Of a DNA stretch of 64,000 nucleotides, positions 31,796 to 44,489 are shown in pieces (position 1 is the stretch's first letter; every line of letters starts with the position of its first letter). The notes beneath the pieces were generated by a model. That model ran no database searches. It was given only the letters and a program-made list of their open reading frames with translations, and was not told the origin of the DNA. The position numbers and the translations under genes are program-made. Source of the DNA: Aselliscus stoliczkanus (Eukaryota; Chordata; Mammalia; Chiroptera; Hipposideridae); assembly GCA_033961575.1 (NCBI GenBank), contig CM066738.1, forward strand, positions 67,307,478 through 67,371,477, given 5' to 3'.

Positions 31796-34780
31796 CATGA
31801 GGGATGCGGGAGCATAGGCAATAGAACTAAGTGGAAGGGTAATTGGCATCAGGAAGAAACAAGAATAGAATCCACACTGAAACTGCTGAAATTTAGGGTA
31901 GGACAAGGCCCCCAAACAAACTTGTGAAAATATGTTAGAACCATTTCTGGCAACACTGCAATATATTCAAGGGACCAAATGATAGTTGAAAGCATTGAGG
32001 TAAAAAGGCACTGGTACTTTTTACCAGAATTGCAATATAAACTGTGAGCTTAGTCATAGAAAACAGTCAGATTGTTAGAACCAGAGCACAAATTTAGTGA
32101 AAGATGCTAAATGATGAATGATAATGAGCCAACAGGCTTTGATGGGGATTTTTAGAATTCTCATGCCTAGAAATAGATTCAGTCCCCAAAGAGTGAAGAA
32201 AGAACAAATCAGATAGGAGGGCCTAGGGGTAAGATTAAGAAACTGCATGACAGAAGTATCCATTGCACATTTTCTTCCTCCAATGTATCTTCTGACAAGA
32301 AAGAAAATGACCTGCATTTGAGGGAATGACACTTTTAAAGTAATGGCTATTTTTATTCTTGTCTTCTTACATACATCTAGAATTATATATATCTTTTTAT
32401 TTAAAAATCAGGATTATTTCTGGGAAGAAGGCTCATCTAGCTAACACTAATTAGAGCACAGCAGAGATTTCAGTGTCCATGATGTTTCTTTCCTAGGAAT
32501 ATTGACTGTTTATGACTCACATATCTTGGGTACCATCTTTGATCTCACTGGGTGGAAGACTAAGATCTCCAGTTATATTAGGGCCTAAAATTAAGCTTCG
32601 TTTTTATTTATAATTTACGAAGGGATTTTTCATCATAGGGCCTTTAGGTAGGGGGTAAAGTTTTCTGGGAGTTCTAAATTACTTTATTAAAGACTCTTTC
32701 TGTTCATAACAGTGAAATTCAGCATTTTTGACATACCTTTAATAATTCCCGAAGGAACCAAAGTAACAGGTACTAAAATCCTTACTATCTTAATATCTGG
32801 ATATACCCTGAAGTATAACCTGGATATAGTTTCAGTAGCATATCCTCCTCACACCTGTTTTGGAATTTCTCTGACCAAACCTCTGACAAAGCATTTTTTT
32901 TCTCCATATTCATTACCACTGAGACTATTGTTACATAGATTTGTAATTTTTTCCCTTGGTCTAGAAAAGTGATTCAGTTTTCTTCCTACCTTTTCTTCTG
33001 TTTCTACATGTAATGAAATAAATGCTCAATAAATATTTGCTAAATGAATAAGTAAAGGAGAGAATGGATGAGATATTAATGCCATTCATTGAAACCATAC
33101 AATTCTATGGATGAGAATGGTTCCTAGCAGCAATCAGGCAAGGGGGCCAATATGCCAAATCTTTCTCCACTGTGATTGATGCTTTTGGACACTTGGCTAA
33201 TAATGTCCAAGACAATTATTACATATAGTCATTGCATGACTTCCCACTAACAACCTTCAGCATAAAACAGACAATATATTTATTGCCAGGGCATTTTCTA
33301 ATGACAATTCAGTGATAGTTACAGTTTAATCCATTTCTTCATTCTTTTCAGATGTATCTATAATTATATATTACTTACAGAGAATCTTCTCTAACAATAA
33401 TTAGTCCCTCATAACTCTTCAGATCAAAAGATGTTTTCACTGGGTTTCACCCTAATCTCTTAGGTTTCAAATATCGGGGTCAGCTTTTTTTATCACTGGT
33501 TTGGAGACTATTTCATTAAGGGCTGATATCATCTGGATGAGTTCTAGGTCCTTTGTAGATGTGTTATCTTTATAGCAAGAATGTTGCTCCTGTGATTCAT
33601 AACCATATTTCCAAAGATCAACCTCTCCACTTAGTACCCCAGTTTTCATACATGAGTCATGATGGAATTCTAGGTATGCATTTTTAGTTTCTCTGAAAAT
33701 AAAATACTTACTTGGGTCTTTTCTCTCTTTTGGACATTTGCCCTAAGGAAAGTGGATCTTCTCTAGAACCTATTGTTAGGATTTCCCTATCCAATAAACA
33801 TAAGCTATAAAACCACAGACCACATTGAGACATCAATGATAAGATAAAATGATAAAAGGAGTAAAATGTGACTAGAACTAACTAACCAAACTGTGAATTT
33901 GGTTCACAATGCAGGACCTTCCCCACTCCATACCCAACCATGTTTGTGGCCATTGATCACCAGCTTGATTCTTGACTAGTGGATGATAATCCTGCAGCAG
34001 AAACATGGATTTTTAACAGGAAGTTCATCATCATGGTCCAACCCCTGGGAAAAGAAAATGGGATGTCAAGATCCAGTTAGCACAGTTGATCCCCAAATCC
34101 CAGAACATGGATGTAGATTTGACAGAGAACTGGAGAATAAATAAGGATTAAGGCTAGCACTCCAGTCAAATTGACTGAATAAACACCCTGGATAAGAGAA
34201 CAGCATTGTGGTTATATTACCAAAACTTGATACTGAGTAAGATTATAGTTTGTGGTCTCATCACCAAGAACCTTAGAAGCTAACACAGGGTAGCTAAGAG
34301 CTAACCTAAAGATAACAAAGTAACCCATCCCCTGCCATAAACACACATACTCACCAAAAAGTTGTGATGTGTATACTAATAAAATATCAGATTTAGTTCT
34401 TATCAAATCATGCCCTGCAGTGTCATAATTGAAACCCATTCTCCTGATCTATAAAGATATTTTTTATTATTCCATACAATCAACAGGTGTAGAAAAGGAA
34501 GCTAACACATTTATTGTACACATACTAAACATATTATTCTATTGTAGGCACTTTTTTGAATAACAAACACAAAGACAACAAAAACAAAGTTTCTTCACTA
34601 AAATTCACAAGTTTGTAAAGAAGATAGAAAAGTAAGCAATTATAATATAATGTTCAAATATATGCAAAAAATACTCTATGAACCCAAAAGAGAAAAATAT
34701 ATATGTAAACATTTGAACAGAGGAAGTAACACTTGAAGGATGATTGGGAATTCAATAAAAGGAAAATGTAGTTATTATTG
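31796..34780. other. Mostly unrecognised, with a short L2-like tail
   Basis: 'gaaataaatgctcaataaat atttgctaaatgaataag' at 33010-33050 looks like an L2 end. Otherwise I see no repeat I can name and no gene. The small frames (for example 32075-32332 minus and 32712-32972 plus) have no domains. Confidence 0.4.
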
Positions 34781-34790
34781 AAAAAGTAAT

Positions 34791-35234
34791 TGCAGAGCTG
34801 GCAGAGTGGTTCGTTGGTTGGGAGCTGACTTGGGACTCCAACGGCCCTGCTTCAGATCCCACATATGAGGGCCAGTGACACTGCCCTCTACAGCTAAGAT
34901 GGTGAACAACATCTCCACCTGGAGCTGGGCTGCTGTGAGTCTCTAGGGATGGCATAGCTGCAGCCCCTGCTGCAGTTGGCTGCCATAGGCTACAGTGAGT
35001 GGCCGGCAGTCAGTGTGAGCTGCCAAGAGCCACCCTGAGTAGCTGCCCAGAGGCCGGCAACCAATCTGCCTCACTCGGGAAGAGTGCAATGATGATACCA
35101 ACATGGGCCAGTGAAGCAATTTCCTCCACAACTAGACTGAAGAACAAAAGGACAGCAACTTGTCTGTTCCCCTTCTCTGGTTCCCCAACACTGTTCTCCT
35201 CCCCCGATTCGCCAATAAAAAATAAATCTTAAAA
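34791..35234 (+). mobile_element. Long-form T+ SINE
   Basis: Head 'gcagagctggcagagtggtt', then 'gccagtgacactgccctcta', the long body, 'actgaagaacaaaaggacag', and a tail with AATAAAAAATAAATCTT. The 10-bp duplication aaaaagtaat at 34781-34790 and 35235-35244 flanks it. Confidence 0.9.
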
Positions 35235-35407
35235 AAAAAGTAATAGTAAACTTATATTAGAAAGAAACTTTGTTAGTTTGATAAAGAATATCTACTCAAA
35301 CAGTGCAGCAAACATTACTCTTAAATAAAACCCAAGACTTAGGATGATCATTATTACATCATTGTATAATATATTTTCTAAGGATATAACAAATAAGACA
35401 TAAACAA

Positions 35408-35537
35408 TAGTTCTTCTTTTTTTTTATTATTATTATTATTTTTGAGGGCAGTGTCACTGGCCCTCATATGTGGGACCCAAACTGGGGCCGCTGGCTTCCC
35501 AAGCCAGCGCTTAACCACCGTACCACTCGGCCGGCCT
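35408..35537 (-). mobile_element. Short-form SINE with (TTA)n tail
   Basis: A minus-strand copy. The tail side is T-rich followed by five to six TTA units (35422-35440), and the head ends in 'cggccggcc'. No clear flanking duplication. Confidence 0.85.
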
Positions 35538-35567
35538 GTCTATAGGCTTTAGAATGGCAAAATAAAG

Positions 35568-35708
35568 GGCCAGCTGAGTGGCTCAGTTGGTTAAGAGCTC
35601 GCTCAGGAGTGCGAGCTGAGCTCTGAGCACTGGAGGTTTGATGCCAGCCTGAGCTGAGTTGCCGTTGAGCTGCCAACAGGTGGCAGGATGGCTCAGCTGA
35701 AAAAAAAG
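35568..35708 (+). mobile_element. Different tRNA-like SINE
   Basis: The head 'gggccagctgagtggctcag ttggttaagagctcgctc' and 'ggaggtttgatgcc' (B-box position) are tRNA-like. The rest ('gagctgccaacaggtggcag') matches neither the short nor the long family of this window. It ends in a short A run. It lies 30 bp from the previous SINE in opposite orientation. Confidence 0.7.
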
Positions 35709-36035
35709 ACAAACCAAAATTCTCATTATTAGGTTATATAATTTTCATATTAGAAAACTGTTAGGACAAATAAGTCAATAAGATTGCTAAAAACAATAGA
35801 TAAGTGTTAATTTTAAGAGTTTGGGCAAAGATGAATTTAAGAGTCAGGAGAAAGGAAAGACTATAGAGAGACCCCATGCTTTCTAGTTTAGAGATGGTGT
35901 CAACAACCTATTAAGATTAAGAATACATTTAGGGTGGGTGGAAAGTAGAACTTATAGAGAATGAGCCTCATTTTTGAATACAATGTGTTCAAGATGATTA
36001 AGTCATTCAACTGTAAATCCTATTTAAAAGGATAG
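35709..36035. other. No recognised feature
   Basis: AT-rich; nothing recognised. Confidence 0.5.
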
Positions 36036-36039
36036 ATTA

Positions 36040-36335
36040 TACAATGCTGTAATAATAGATAACTCCAAATACTGGTGGCTTGTACTAAACAAGATTTATT
36101 TCCTCACTCTCACAAAATCTAGTGCAAGTTGCAAAGTAGAGACCTCTCTCATCTTGCAGCTATACTATCTGGGGGAGTACAAGAAAAAGGAACTGACAAG
36201 TGACATGACATGTTTTTAAGGATAAGGTTTATATATATCTTACATCATTTTAATCCACAAATCATTGGCCAAAATTTAGTCATATGACCCAATTTAACTA
36301 TAAGTAAGGTTAGAAAATGTAGTCTTTCCATATTC
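36040..36335 (-). mobile_element. Possible ancient repeat (unnamed)
   Basis: 'ctggtggcttgtactaaaca agatttatttcctcactc' and, near the end, 'cattggccaaaatttagtca tatgaccc' follow the order of an old LTR/DNA repeat common in mammals. Low certainty. Confidence 0.35.
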
Positions 36336-36499
36336 TAAGAAGAGTAAACAGTACAATAAACATAAACACAGAAGAGCTTCTCTGCCAAAAGAGGACTGAT
36401 AGGAACAGAAGTTTGACTTTACGGATGAGATTTTTGTTACATTTATTTGCTGAGTACTTAATAAAGTTCTCAAATTAAAACTCCAATTCCTTCACATGG

Positions 36500-36595
36500 A
36501 AAGTAAGTATAATAATATCTACATTATCTATTTTACACAGCTGTTATAGTAAAATTAAATGATTATGCGGAAGAACTAAAATCAAAAACAGTGTA
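36500..36595 (+). mobile_element. MIR-like fragment
   Basis: 'aagtaagtataataatatct acattatctattttacacag ctgttatagtaaaattaaat' resembles the 3' half of a MIR. Short and weak. Confidence 0.45.
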
Positions 36596-36821
36596 TAAAA
36601 CAAAACAAACAAATATATTTAATACTATATTTACTCTAGAAATGTCAGTATATACAGAAGGGATAGCAATTGCTCTCTGCTCTTGTTTGATACTTGCATC
36701 CTGTGCAGTAAAATGAAAGTGTGTTTATGTGGTTTTACGCATGTGTGATAGTTAGTCATCTTTTCACAACTGAGAAAAGCAGAGTACCAGAAAATTTTCT
36801 CTTCCATTTCATTTTTCCTGG

Positions 36822-37020
36822 ATGTTAGCAAACTTTTTCTGTAAAAGGCTGGATATCATAAGTTTTGGTCTGTATGTGGGCTATAAGGTCACTGCAGATC
36901 ACTGCTAGGACTACTAAACTCTGCCATTGTAGCAAGAAAGCAGCCACTAACAATAGAAATGGGTGTGGCTGTGTTTCAATAAAACTTTATATATAAAATA
37001 CAGGTGGCAAGCTAAAGACC
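36822..37020 (+). mobile_element. Old hAT-type MITE
   Basis: 'tgttagcaaactttttctgt', 'ctactaaactctgccattgt', 'agcaagaaagcagccactaa' and 'ggctgtgtttcaataaaact' are in the order of the same hAT-Charlie-type MITE group as 2693-2895. No transposase. Confidence 0.7.
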
Positions 37021-37030
37021 ACTGTCTTAC

Positions 37031-37489
37031 TCAAAAGAGCCTCTTATGCATTCATAAAAAAAGGACTTAAATATTAGATAAAATTTGATAGTGTATACGT
37101 GGTGCTCAAAGGCATATTCTAACTCCTCAACACCCCCAAAATAATCAATGACTATCAGTACTACTGGGTGAGCAAAGAAGCTCTCTCTTGCTTTTATTCA
37201 TGTTTATTCATGGACATATAGAGAAACTTATATAGATAGTAAACTTATACAGAGATTAATGGAATATGTAATAGGGAAAACTTCATAGATGTTACTAAAG
37301 AGTAAAAAATTGGAAAACAGATTAACTATACATAAAACCCAAGAAATGGAGACTGAGAAACTAGAAATGTCAAGCTCTTGAGTAACGTTCAGGAAAACCA
37401 ATGAATCATGATTGAATTATCCATTCTCAAAATATGATTTTTAATTGAGAAATCATTGTGTACTACTAGCCATTCTTAGATAAAGAAAC
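37031..37489. other. No recognised feature
   Basis: AT-rich flank of the following L1. Confidence 0.5.
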
Positions 37490-37869
37490 ACAGTAATTCT
37501 GTTTTTGTCCACTGAAGTACTATTTTATTTATTTAAATTATTTTTTCAGTCACAGTTGACATTAAATATTATTTTACATTGGTTTCAGTTGTACGGCACA
37601 GTGGTTAGACATTTATATAATTTATGAAGTGATCCTCTAATAACCCTTGTACCCACCTGGCATTATACATAATTTTTGCAACATTATTGACTATGTTCTC
37701 CATGCTGTACTTTATATCCCTATGACTATATTGTACTTACCAATTTGTATTTTTGAATCCCTTGATCTTTTTTACCTAACTCACCAACAGCCCTCCCCTC
37801 TGGCAATCATCACTTTGTTCTCTGCATCTATAAGTCTGTTTCTGTTTTGTTTGTATTTTGGTCTTAGGT

Positions 37870-40800
37870 TCCATATATAAGTGAGATCATATGGTATTTG
37901 TGTGCTTTTAACTGATTTTTACCTCACTTAGCATAATACCCTCTAGGTCCATCCATGTTGTCACAAATGGTAATATTTCATTATTTTTTATTGCAGAGTA
38001 ATATTTTATATATATGTATATATATATATATATATATTTTCACCTCTTCATTATCCAGTCATCTATTAATGTGCATTTTGGTTGTTTCCTTGTTGTGTCT
38101 ATCGGAAATAATGCTGCAATACCCACTTGCTGAATTGTAAGGTAATTCTATTTTCATTTTTTTGAGGAACCTCCAAACTGTTTTCCATAGTGGCTGCACA
38201 TACTTGTAATCCCATCAGCAGTGTACAAGGGTTCCTTTTCCCCACATCCTTGTTAACACTTGTTCTTTGTTTATTTGTTGATGATACCCATCCCAACAGG
38301 TGTGAGGTAATATCTCATTGTGATTTTAATTTGCATTTCTCTGATGATTAGTGACAGTCAACATCTTTTCATATGTCTATTGGCCATCTATATGTCCTCT
38401 TTGGAGAAATGTCTACTCAGGTTCTCTTCCCAATTGTTAATTGAATTGGTATTTTTTTTGGTGTTGAGTTCTATGAATTCCTTATAAAGTTTGGATATTA
38501 ACTCCTTATCAGATGTATCATTGGCAAATATCTTCTCTCATTCAATAGACTTTTTGTTTTGTTGATGGTATCCTTTGCTATGCAAAAGGTTTTCAGTTTG
38601 ATGTAGTCCAATTTTTTTTTTCTTTTGTTTTATTTGCCCGAGGAGATAGATCAGAAAAAATATCACAAAAACAAAGTCTAAGGGTTTACTGCCTATGTTT
38701 TCTTCTAGGAGTTTTATGGTTTAGGGTCTTACATTTAAGTCTTTAATCTATTTTGAGTTTACTCTAATATATGGTGCAAGAAGGTAATCCAGTTTCCCCA
38801 ACACCATTTATTGAATAGAGTGTCTTTACCCCCACTGTATGTTCTTGCCTCCTTTGTCGTGGATTAAATGACTGTACAGGCGTGGGTTTGTTTCTGGGTT
38901 TTCTATTCTGTTCCTTTGACTTATGTGTCTACTTTACTGCCAGCACCATGCTGTTTTGAATATAATAGACTTGTAATATAGTTTGATATCAGGTAGCATG
39001 ATACCTCCAACCTGGTGGCTATTCGGGGTCTTTTATGGTTTCATTTAGATTTTAAGATTATTTGTTGTAGTTTTATGAAAAATGCCATTGGCATTTTGAT
39101 AGGGGTTGCACTGAATTTATAGATTGCTTTGGGTAACATGGACATTTTAATGATGTTAATTCTTCCTATCCATGAGCACAGCATATGTTTTCATTTATTT
39201 GTATCTGCTTCAATTTTTTTCATCACTGTCATAATTTTCTGAGCATAGGTCTTTCACCTCCTTGGTTAAAGTTATTCCTAGGTATTTTTTTTAATGCAAT
39301 TGTAATTAGGATTGTTTTCTTAATTTCTCTTTCTGACAGTTCATTATTGGTGTATAAAAATGCAACCAATGTCTGATTATTAATTTTGTATCCTGTTACT
39401 TTATTGAATTCATTTATATGTTCTAATATTTTTTGGTGAATCTTTGGGGTTCTTTCTACATAGTATCACGTCATCTGCAAATAATGACAATTTTACTTGT
39501 TTCTTTCCAAATTAGATGCATTTTATTTCTTTTTCCTGTTTGAATACTATGACTAGGAATTCCAATACCATGTTGAATAAAGTGGTGAAAGTGGGCATCC
39601 TTGTCTTGTTCCTGATCTTAAGGAGAATGCTTTTAGCTCTTTCCTGTTGAGTGTAATGCTAGCTGTGGGTTTGTGATTTATGACTTTTATTGTGTTGAGA
39701 TATGTTCTCTTTATTCTTACTTTGCCAAGAGTTTTGTCATAAATAGATGTTGGATTTTGTAAAACACTTCTACTGCATCTACTGATATCATATATTTCTT
39801 ATCCTGCTTTTGTTTCTGTGGTGTATCACATAATTTGAACTGCGAATATTCAACCAAACTTGTACCCCAGGAAAAAAATTCCCACTTGATCATGGTGTAT
39901 GATGTTTTCAGTGAATTGCTGAATTCAGTTTTCTAATATTTTGTAGAGGATTTTTGCATGTATATTTGTAATGTCTTTTTTGCATTCAGGGTAATGATGG
40001 CCTTGTAAAATAAGCTTGTAAGCATTTCTTCCTTTTGAATTTTTTGGAAACAGTTTGAGAAGGACAGGTGTTAATTCTTTGAGTGTTTGGTAAAATTTGC
40101 CTGTGAAGTCATCCTGTCCAAGTCTTTTGTTTGTTGGGAGTTTTTGATGACTGATTTGATTTCATTAATAGTAATCAGTCAGTTAAGAGTTTCTGTTTCT
40201 TCTTGATTAAGTCTTGGAAGATTGTATGCATCTAAAAATGTATCTATTTCTTCCAGATTGTCCAATTAGTTGGCATATAATTGTTCAGAATATTTTCTCA
40301 TAATCCTTTGTATTTCTGTGCTGTCCACTGTCACTTCTCTTCTTTCATTTCTAATTTTATTTATTTGGGTACTCTGTCTTTTTTTCTTCATGGACTTTGT
40401 TAAGGATTTATCAACATTGTTTATCTTTTCAAAGAGCTAGCACTTGTTTTCATTCATCTTTTGTATTTTATTTTTACTCTAGTTTGCTTACTTCCACTAT
40501 GATATTTATTATTTCCTTTTTTTTTTTTTAACTCAGTTTGGGCTTTGTTTGCTGTTCTTTTTCAGGTTCCTTTAAGTGTAAGGTTAGATTGTTTATTTGA
40601 GATTTTTCTTTTTTCTTGAGGTAGGCCTGTGTTGCTATAAATTTCCCTCTTAACTGCTTTCACTGTCTTATAGATTTGGGGTTATTGTGTTTTCATCTTC
40701 TTTGTCTCAAGGTAACTTATTTTTTTTTTTTTATCTTGTTGCTAATCCATTCATTATTTAGCCTTCTATGTTTGTGTGTTTTTCAGGGTTTTTTATTTTT

Positions 40801-41930
40801 TAATTTGATTTCTAGTTTTATGCTGTTGTGGTCAGAGAAACAATTGATCTGATTTAAATCTTCTTAAATTTATTTAGACTTCCTTTGTAGCCTAAAACAT
40901 GATCTTGGAAAATATTCCATGTGCACTTGAAAAGAATGTATATTCTGCTGTTTTGGGGATGTAATGCTCTAAAAATATCAATTAAATCCATCTGGTTTAG
41001 TATGCCATTTAAGGTCATTGTTACCTTGATGATTTTCTCTGGTAGATCTGTCCGTTGGTGTCAATGGGCTGCTAAAGTCCCCTACTATTATTATATTACT
41101 GTAGCTCTGTCCCTTTATGTTGATCAATATTTGCTTTATATATTTAGGTGCTCCTATGTTGAGTGCATAAATGTTTATGAGGCTTATATCTTCTTGTAGG
41201 ATGAACCCCTTTATCATTATATAGTGTCTTTCATTGTCTCTCATTATAGCTTTGTTTTAAAATCTATTTTGTCTGACATAAGTATTGCTACCTCAGCTTC
41301 TTTTTTTTTTCATTTTCATTCACATGCAATATTCCATCCCTTCATTTTCAGTTTATGTGTGTCTTTTGATCTATAGTGGGTCTTTTGTACAAGGCATACA
41401 TATGGGTCTTATTTTCTTATTCATTCAGCTATCTTATGTCTTTTTTTTTAAGATTTTATTGGGGAATTGGGGGAGGGGAACAATGTTGGGGAATTTGGGA
41501 AAGGGAACAGACAAGTTGCTGTCTTCTTGTTCTTCAGTCTAGTTGCAGAGGACGTTGCTTCACTGGTCCATGTTGGTATCGTCATTGCACTCTTCCCAGA
41601 TGAGGCAGATCAGTTGCCGGCCTCTGGAGGGTCGCTCACCGCGAGTATTGGCAGCTCACACTGGCTGCCAGCCACTCACACTGGCTGCCGGTCACTCACT
41701 GTAGCCTGTGGCAGCCCACTACAGCAGGAGCTGCAGCCTACACCGTCACCAGGGCTTGCACAGCCCAGCTCCAGGTTGAGCTGTTGTTAGCTGTAGAGGG
41801 AAGTGTCACTGGCCCTCATATGTGGGATCTGAACCGGGGCTGCTGGCATCCCAAACCAGCTCTTAACCAATGCGCCAATCAGCCAGCCCAACCCTATGTC
41901 TTTTGATTGGAGAATTTAATCCATTCACAT
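37870..41930 (-). pseudogene. L1 ORF2 (endonuclease-reverse transcriptase), decayed
   Basis: ORF2p nicks target DNA and copies L1 RNA. Recognisable pieces, minus strand: endonuclease residues NIIIVGDFSSPLTPTDRS in the frame at 40978-41244 (the canonical Asn after GDF is Ser); the reverse-transcriptase block SLFADDVIL with both aspartates kept (GAT-GAC at 39470-39475); and the C-terminal region near 37920-38100. The frame is broken many times, so no protein is expected. The long SINE at 41445-41894 lies just upstream of its start. Confidence 0.85.
41445..41894 (-). mobile_element. Long-form T+ SINE inside L1
   Basis: A minus-strand copy inserted between L1 ORF1 and ORF2. The tail signal AATAAAATCTT is at the left edge (reverse of 'aagattttatt') and the head is at 41885. 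The 10-bp duplication tatgtctttt at 41435-41444 and 41895-41904 flanks it. The 107-residue frame at 41467-41790 is SINE sequence and nearly repeats that at 1385-1708. Confidence 0.93.
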
Positions 41931-41989
41931 TTAAAGTGATTAGTGATAGGCACATAATTATTGCTATTTTATTCATCTTTATGTTTTTT

Positions 41990-42900
41990 CTCCTTCTTCT
42001 TAAAGGAGTTTCCTTCAACATTTTTTGTAATAGTATTTTAGTGGTGATGAACTCTTCAACTTTTTTTTGTCTGGGAAGCTCTTTATATCTCCTTTGGTTT
42101 TAAAGATAGACTTGCTGGGTAGAGTAGCCTTGGTTATAAGTCCTTGCTTTTCATCACTTGGAATTTTTCATGACAATTTCTTCTTGTCTGAAAAGTTTCT
42201 GTTGAGAAATCAACTGACAGTCTTATGGGAGCTCCATTGTAAGTAACTAACTGCTTTCTTCTTGCTGCTTTTTATATTCTTTCTTTGTCTTTAACCTTTT
42301 CCATTTTCATTATAATGTGTCTTCATATGGTCTTGTTTGGTTTTATCTTGTGAGACTCTGTGCTTCCTGGGCTTTATGTTTATTTACTTCACCAGGTTAG
42401 GAAAGTTTTCAGTTATTCTTTTTTCAAATAGGTTCTCAATCCCTTATGTTCATTCTTCTCCTTCTGGTGCCCCTATGATGTACATATTGTTATGCTTGTT
42501 GTCCCAGAGGTCTCTTAAACTGTCCCTGTTTTTTTTTTCTTTTTGTTGTTCTGGTAGCAGTTTTTCCTGCTACCTTGTCTTCCAAATTGCTGATTCAATC
42601 CTCTGCTTTATCTAGTCTGCTACTGATATCTTCTAGTGCATTTTTCATTTCAGTTATTGTATTCTTTGCTTCTGATTGATTCTTTTTTATGGCTTCTATG
42701 TCCTTTTTTATGCTTGCTATCTCTTTGTTGAGATTCTCATTAACTTCCTTAAGCATCTTTATAACCATTGTTTTGTACTCTGTATCTGATACCTGTTTGT
42801 CTCCAGTTTGTTTAATTCTTTTTCTGGATTTTTTTCTCCTGTTCTTTCATTTAGGACACATTTCTTTGTTTGCTAATTTTTGCTGCCTCTCTGTGTTTGC
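41990..42900 (-). pseudogene. L1 ORF1, decayed
   Basis: On the plus strand it shows the reverse complement of the ORF1 blocks seen better at 20056-20900 and 49737-50600 ('tcttccaaattgctgattca', 'ttttcatttcagttattgta', 'tcttgctgctttttatattc'). Only short frames remain. It would encode the coiled-coil/RRM nucleic-acid chaperone. Confidence 0.75.
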
Positions 42901-42905
42901 TTCTA

Positions 42906-44480
42906 TGTATTAGGTAGATCCACAATGACTCCCAGTCTTGGCTTGGTGGCCTTATGTAGTAGGTGACCTGTGGGGCCCAGTGGCACAGGCTCCCTAGTCT
43001 CCTGTGTCAGGTGTTCCAGGAGTATCCTTTGTGTGTTCTCTCCTGTTATAGTTGAGCCTTGATTACTATTGGCATATCAGTGAATGGGATTGACCCTTAG
43101 GGGTTTGGCCACATCAAGAGCTTAAGGACTACTGTGTGAGGGGCTTACCCCTTGGAGCAGGATTTTCCCCAGTGAGCTCTGGTACCTGTTAAAACTGACC
43201 TTTGGGTTGTCACTTATGGAGCTAATTGCGTGGTATTCTGTTGTGGTCTGAAGCCAACCCCCAGATATGTTGTTTCTGAGGCCTCTTGAAAAGGTTCTGG
43301 TGCAGGCCTAGGTTAACCAATGACTGTGACCAGCCAAGAACTATCTGGTAGGAGCTACAGAGTGATCTGTGGTTGGTTGTTGCCTGAACGGGAGCTGAGC
43401 TGGAGGCGTGTGGGACAGGTCACACTGTGAAGCAAGGACAGCTTCCACCAGAACAAGGCCTCGGGTATCTCTGCGTAAGGCCCAGGACATCCCTAGGCCT
43501 GCTGCCATTTGTTGGATTCCATAAGGCTCATCCACTGATAAAGCCACTTGCAGTATGGGAATTGGGTCGCAGAGAATCTCCAGGGTTGGATGAGTGATGT
43601 TTTCCAGGTTAATGTAGATTACGGTTTGGTGCCAGTGCTGAGCTTGTAGCTACTCAGCAAGTCTTAGAGAACAGCTGCAGCCAGCCTAGGGCCCCATGGA
43701 CCCCATAGAATTTCCAGTAAAGAGTGTAATGTGGGTGGGCTGGCTGCTAATAGAAAAAGTATCTCTGGCTTTGGGCAAGTTGGGTGGGGTGAGATCCCAT
43801 GTAGTCACCAGGGTGGATGGAGTGGAACTTAGTATTCCAATTCAGATTCAAATTTTGCCTGTGGAGGAGGACTCAACATAGGAAAAATGACACCTGCCGG
43901 CCAGCTGCATGGGAGGATGACAGGGGAAATGGCAACTGTCTCTCCAGTCCTTGCTCTAAAGCCATACAACTCAGTCTCTCCCTGTATGTCTCTGATGCTC
44001 TTCCACCCCATCACTGTTCCACTGCCAGATGCCAGGGTGAGTGCCAGTGAGTGAGTGAGCATATGTGCATCTCTTTAAGAGGACATCTTGGTTTCCAGCA
44101 GCTTTCTGTCCCCGTGGATGGTCGGAGTCCCCACTACTTTTCATAGCCAGATATTGTGGGGTCTCCTCTTTCCATCATCAGTACTCCATGCTGTGGAGCC
44201 TGGTGTGGGGCTGGGATCCTTTGCTCCTCCAGGGGGAACCTCTGCAGCCAAGATATCTCTCCCTATTCTCAATAATTATAGGGAGGATTGAGGCCACCTG
44301 TTCTGTGTCTCCACCCGACCTACCAGTCCAGATGTAGCTCCTTTTTTATATCCTTAGTCATAAAACTTCTGTTCAGCTAGACATCAGGTTGTTCTCCAGG
44401 TTGACTGTTCTATAAATTAGTTGCATTTTTAATGTGGTCTCTGAAGGAGGCAAGCCCAGTGTTTATCTACTCTGCCATCT
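42906..44480 (-). promoter_or_regulatory. Old-type L1 5'UTR
   Basis: About 1.6 kb leader. Text such as 'ggtggccttatgtagtaggt', 'gtgttccaggagtatccttt' and 'tatagttgagccttgattac' is shared with 17340-17570 and 62350-62500, but not with the GC-rich leaders of 19305-21917 and 48305-51658. Promoter role is inferred from the family. Confidence 0.65.
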
Positions 44481-44489
44481 ACAGTAATT

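Larger units (their letters stand above)
37499..44480 (-). mobile_element. Near full-length L1, interrupted by a SINE
   Basis: Minus-strand L1 of about 6.5 kb without the SINE. The 5' end at about 44480 reads 'agatggcagagtagataaac'. The order is 5'UTR 42906-44480, ORF1 about 41990-42900, ORF2 about 37870-41930 and 3'UTR 37530-37870. Possible 9-bp duplication acagtaatt at 37490-37498 and 44481-44489. ORF2 has no frame longer than about 90 residues, so it has decayed by many frameshifts and stops. It is the most complete L1 backbone here along with 56880-63430. Confidence 0.85.
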
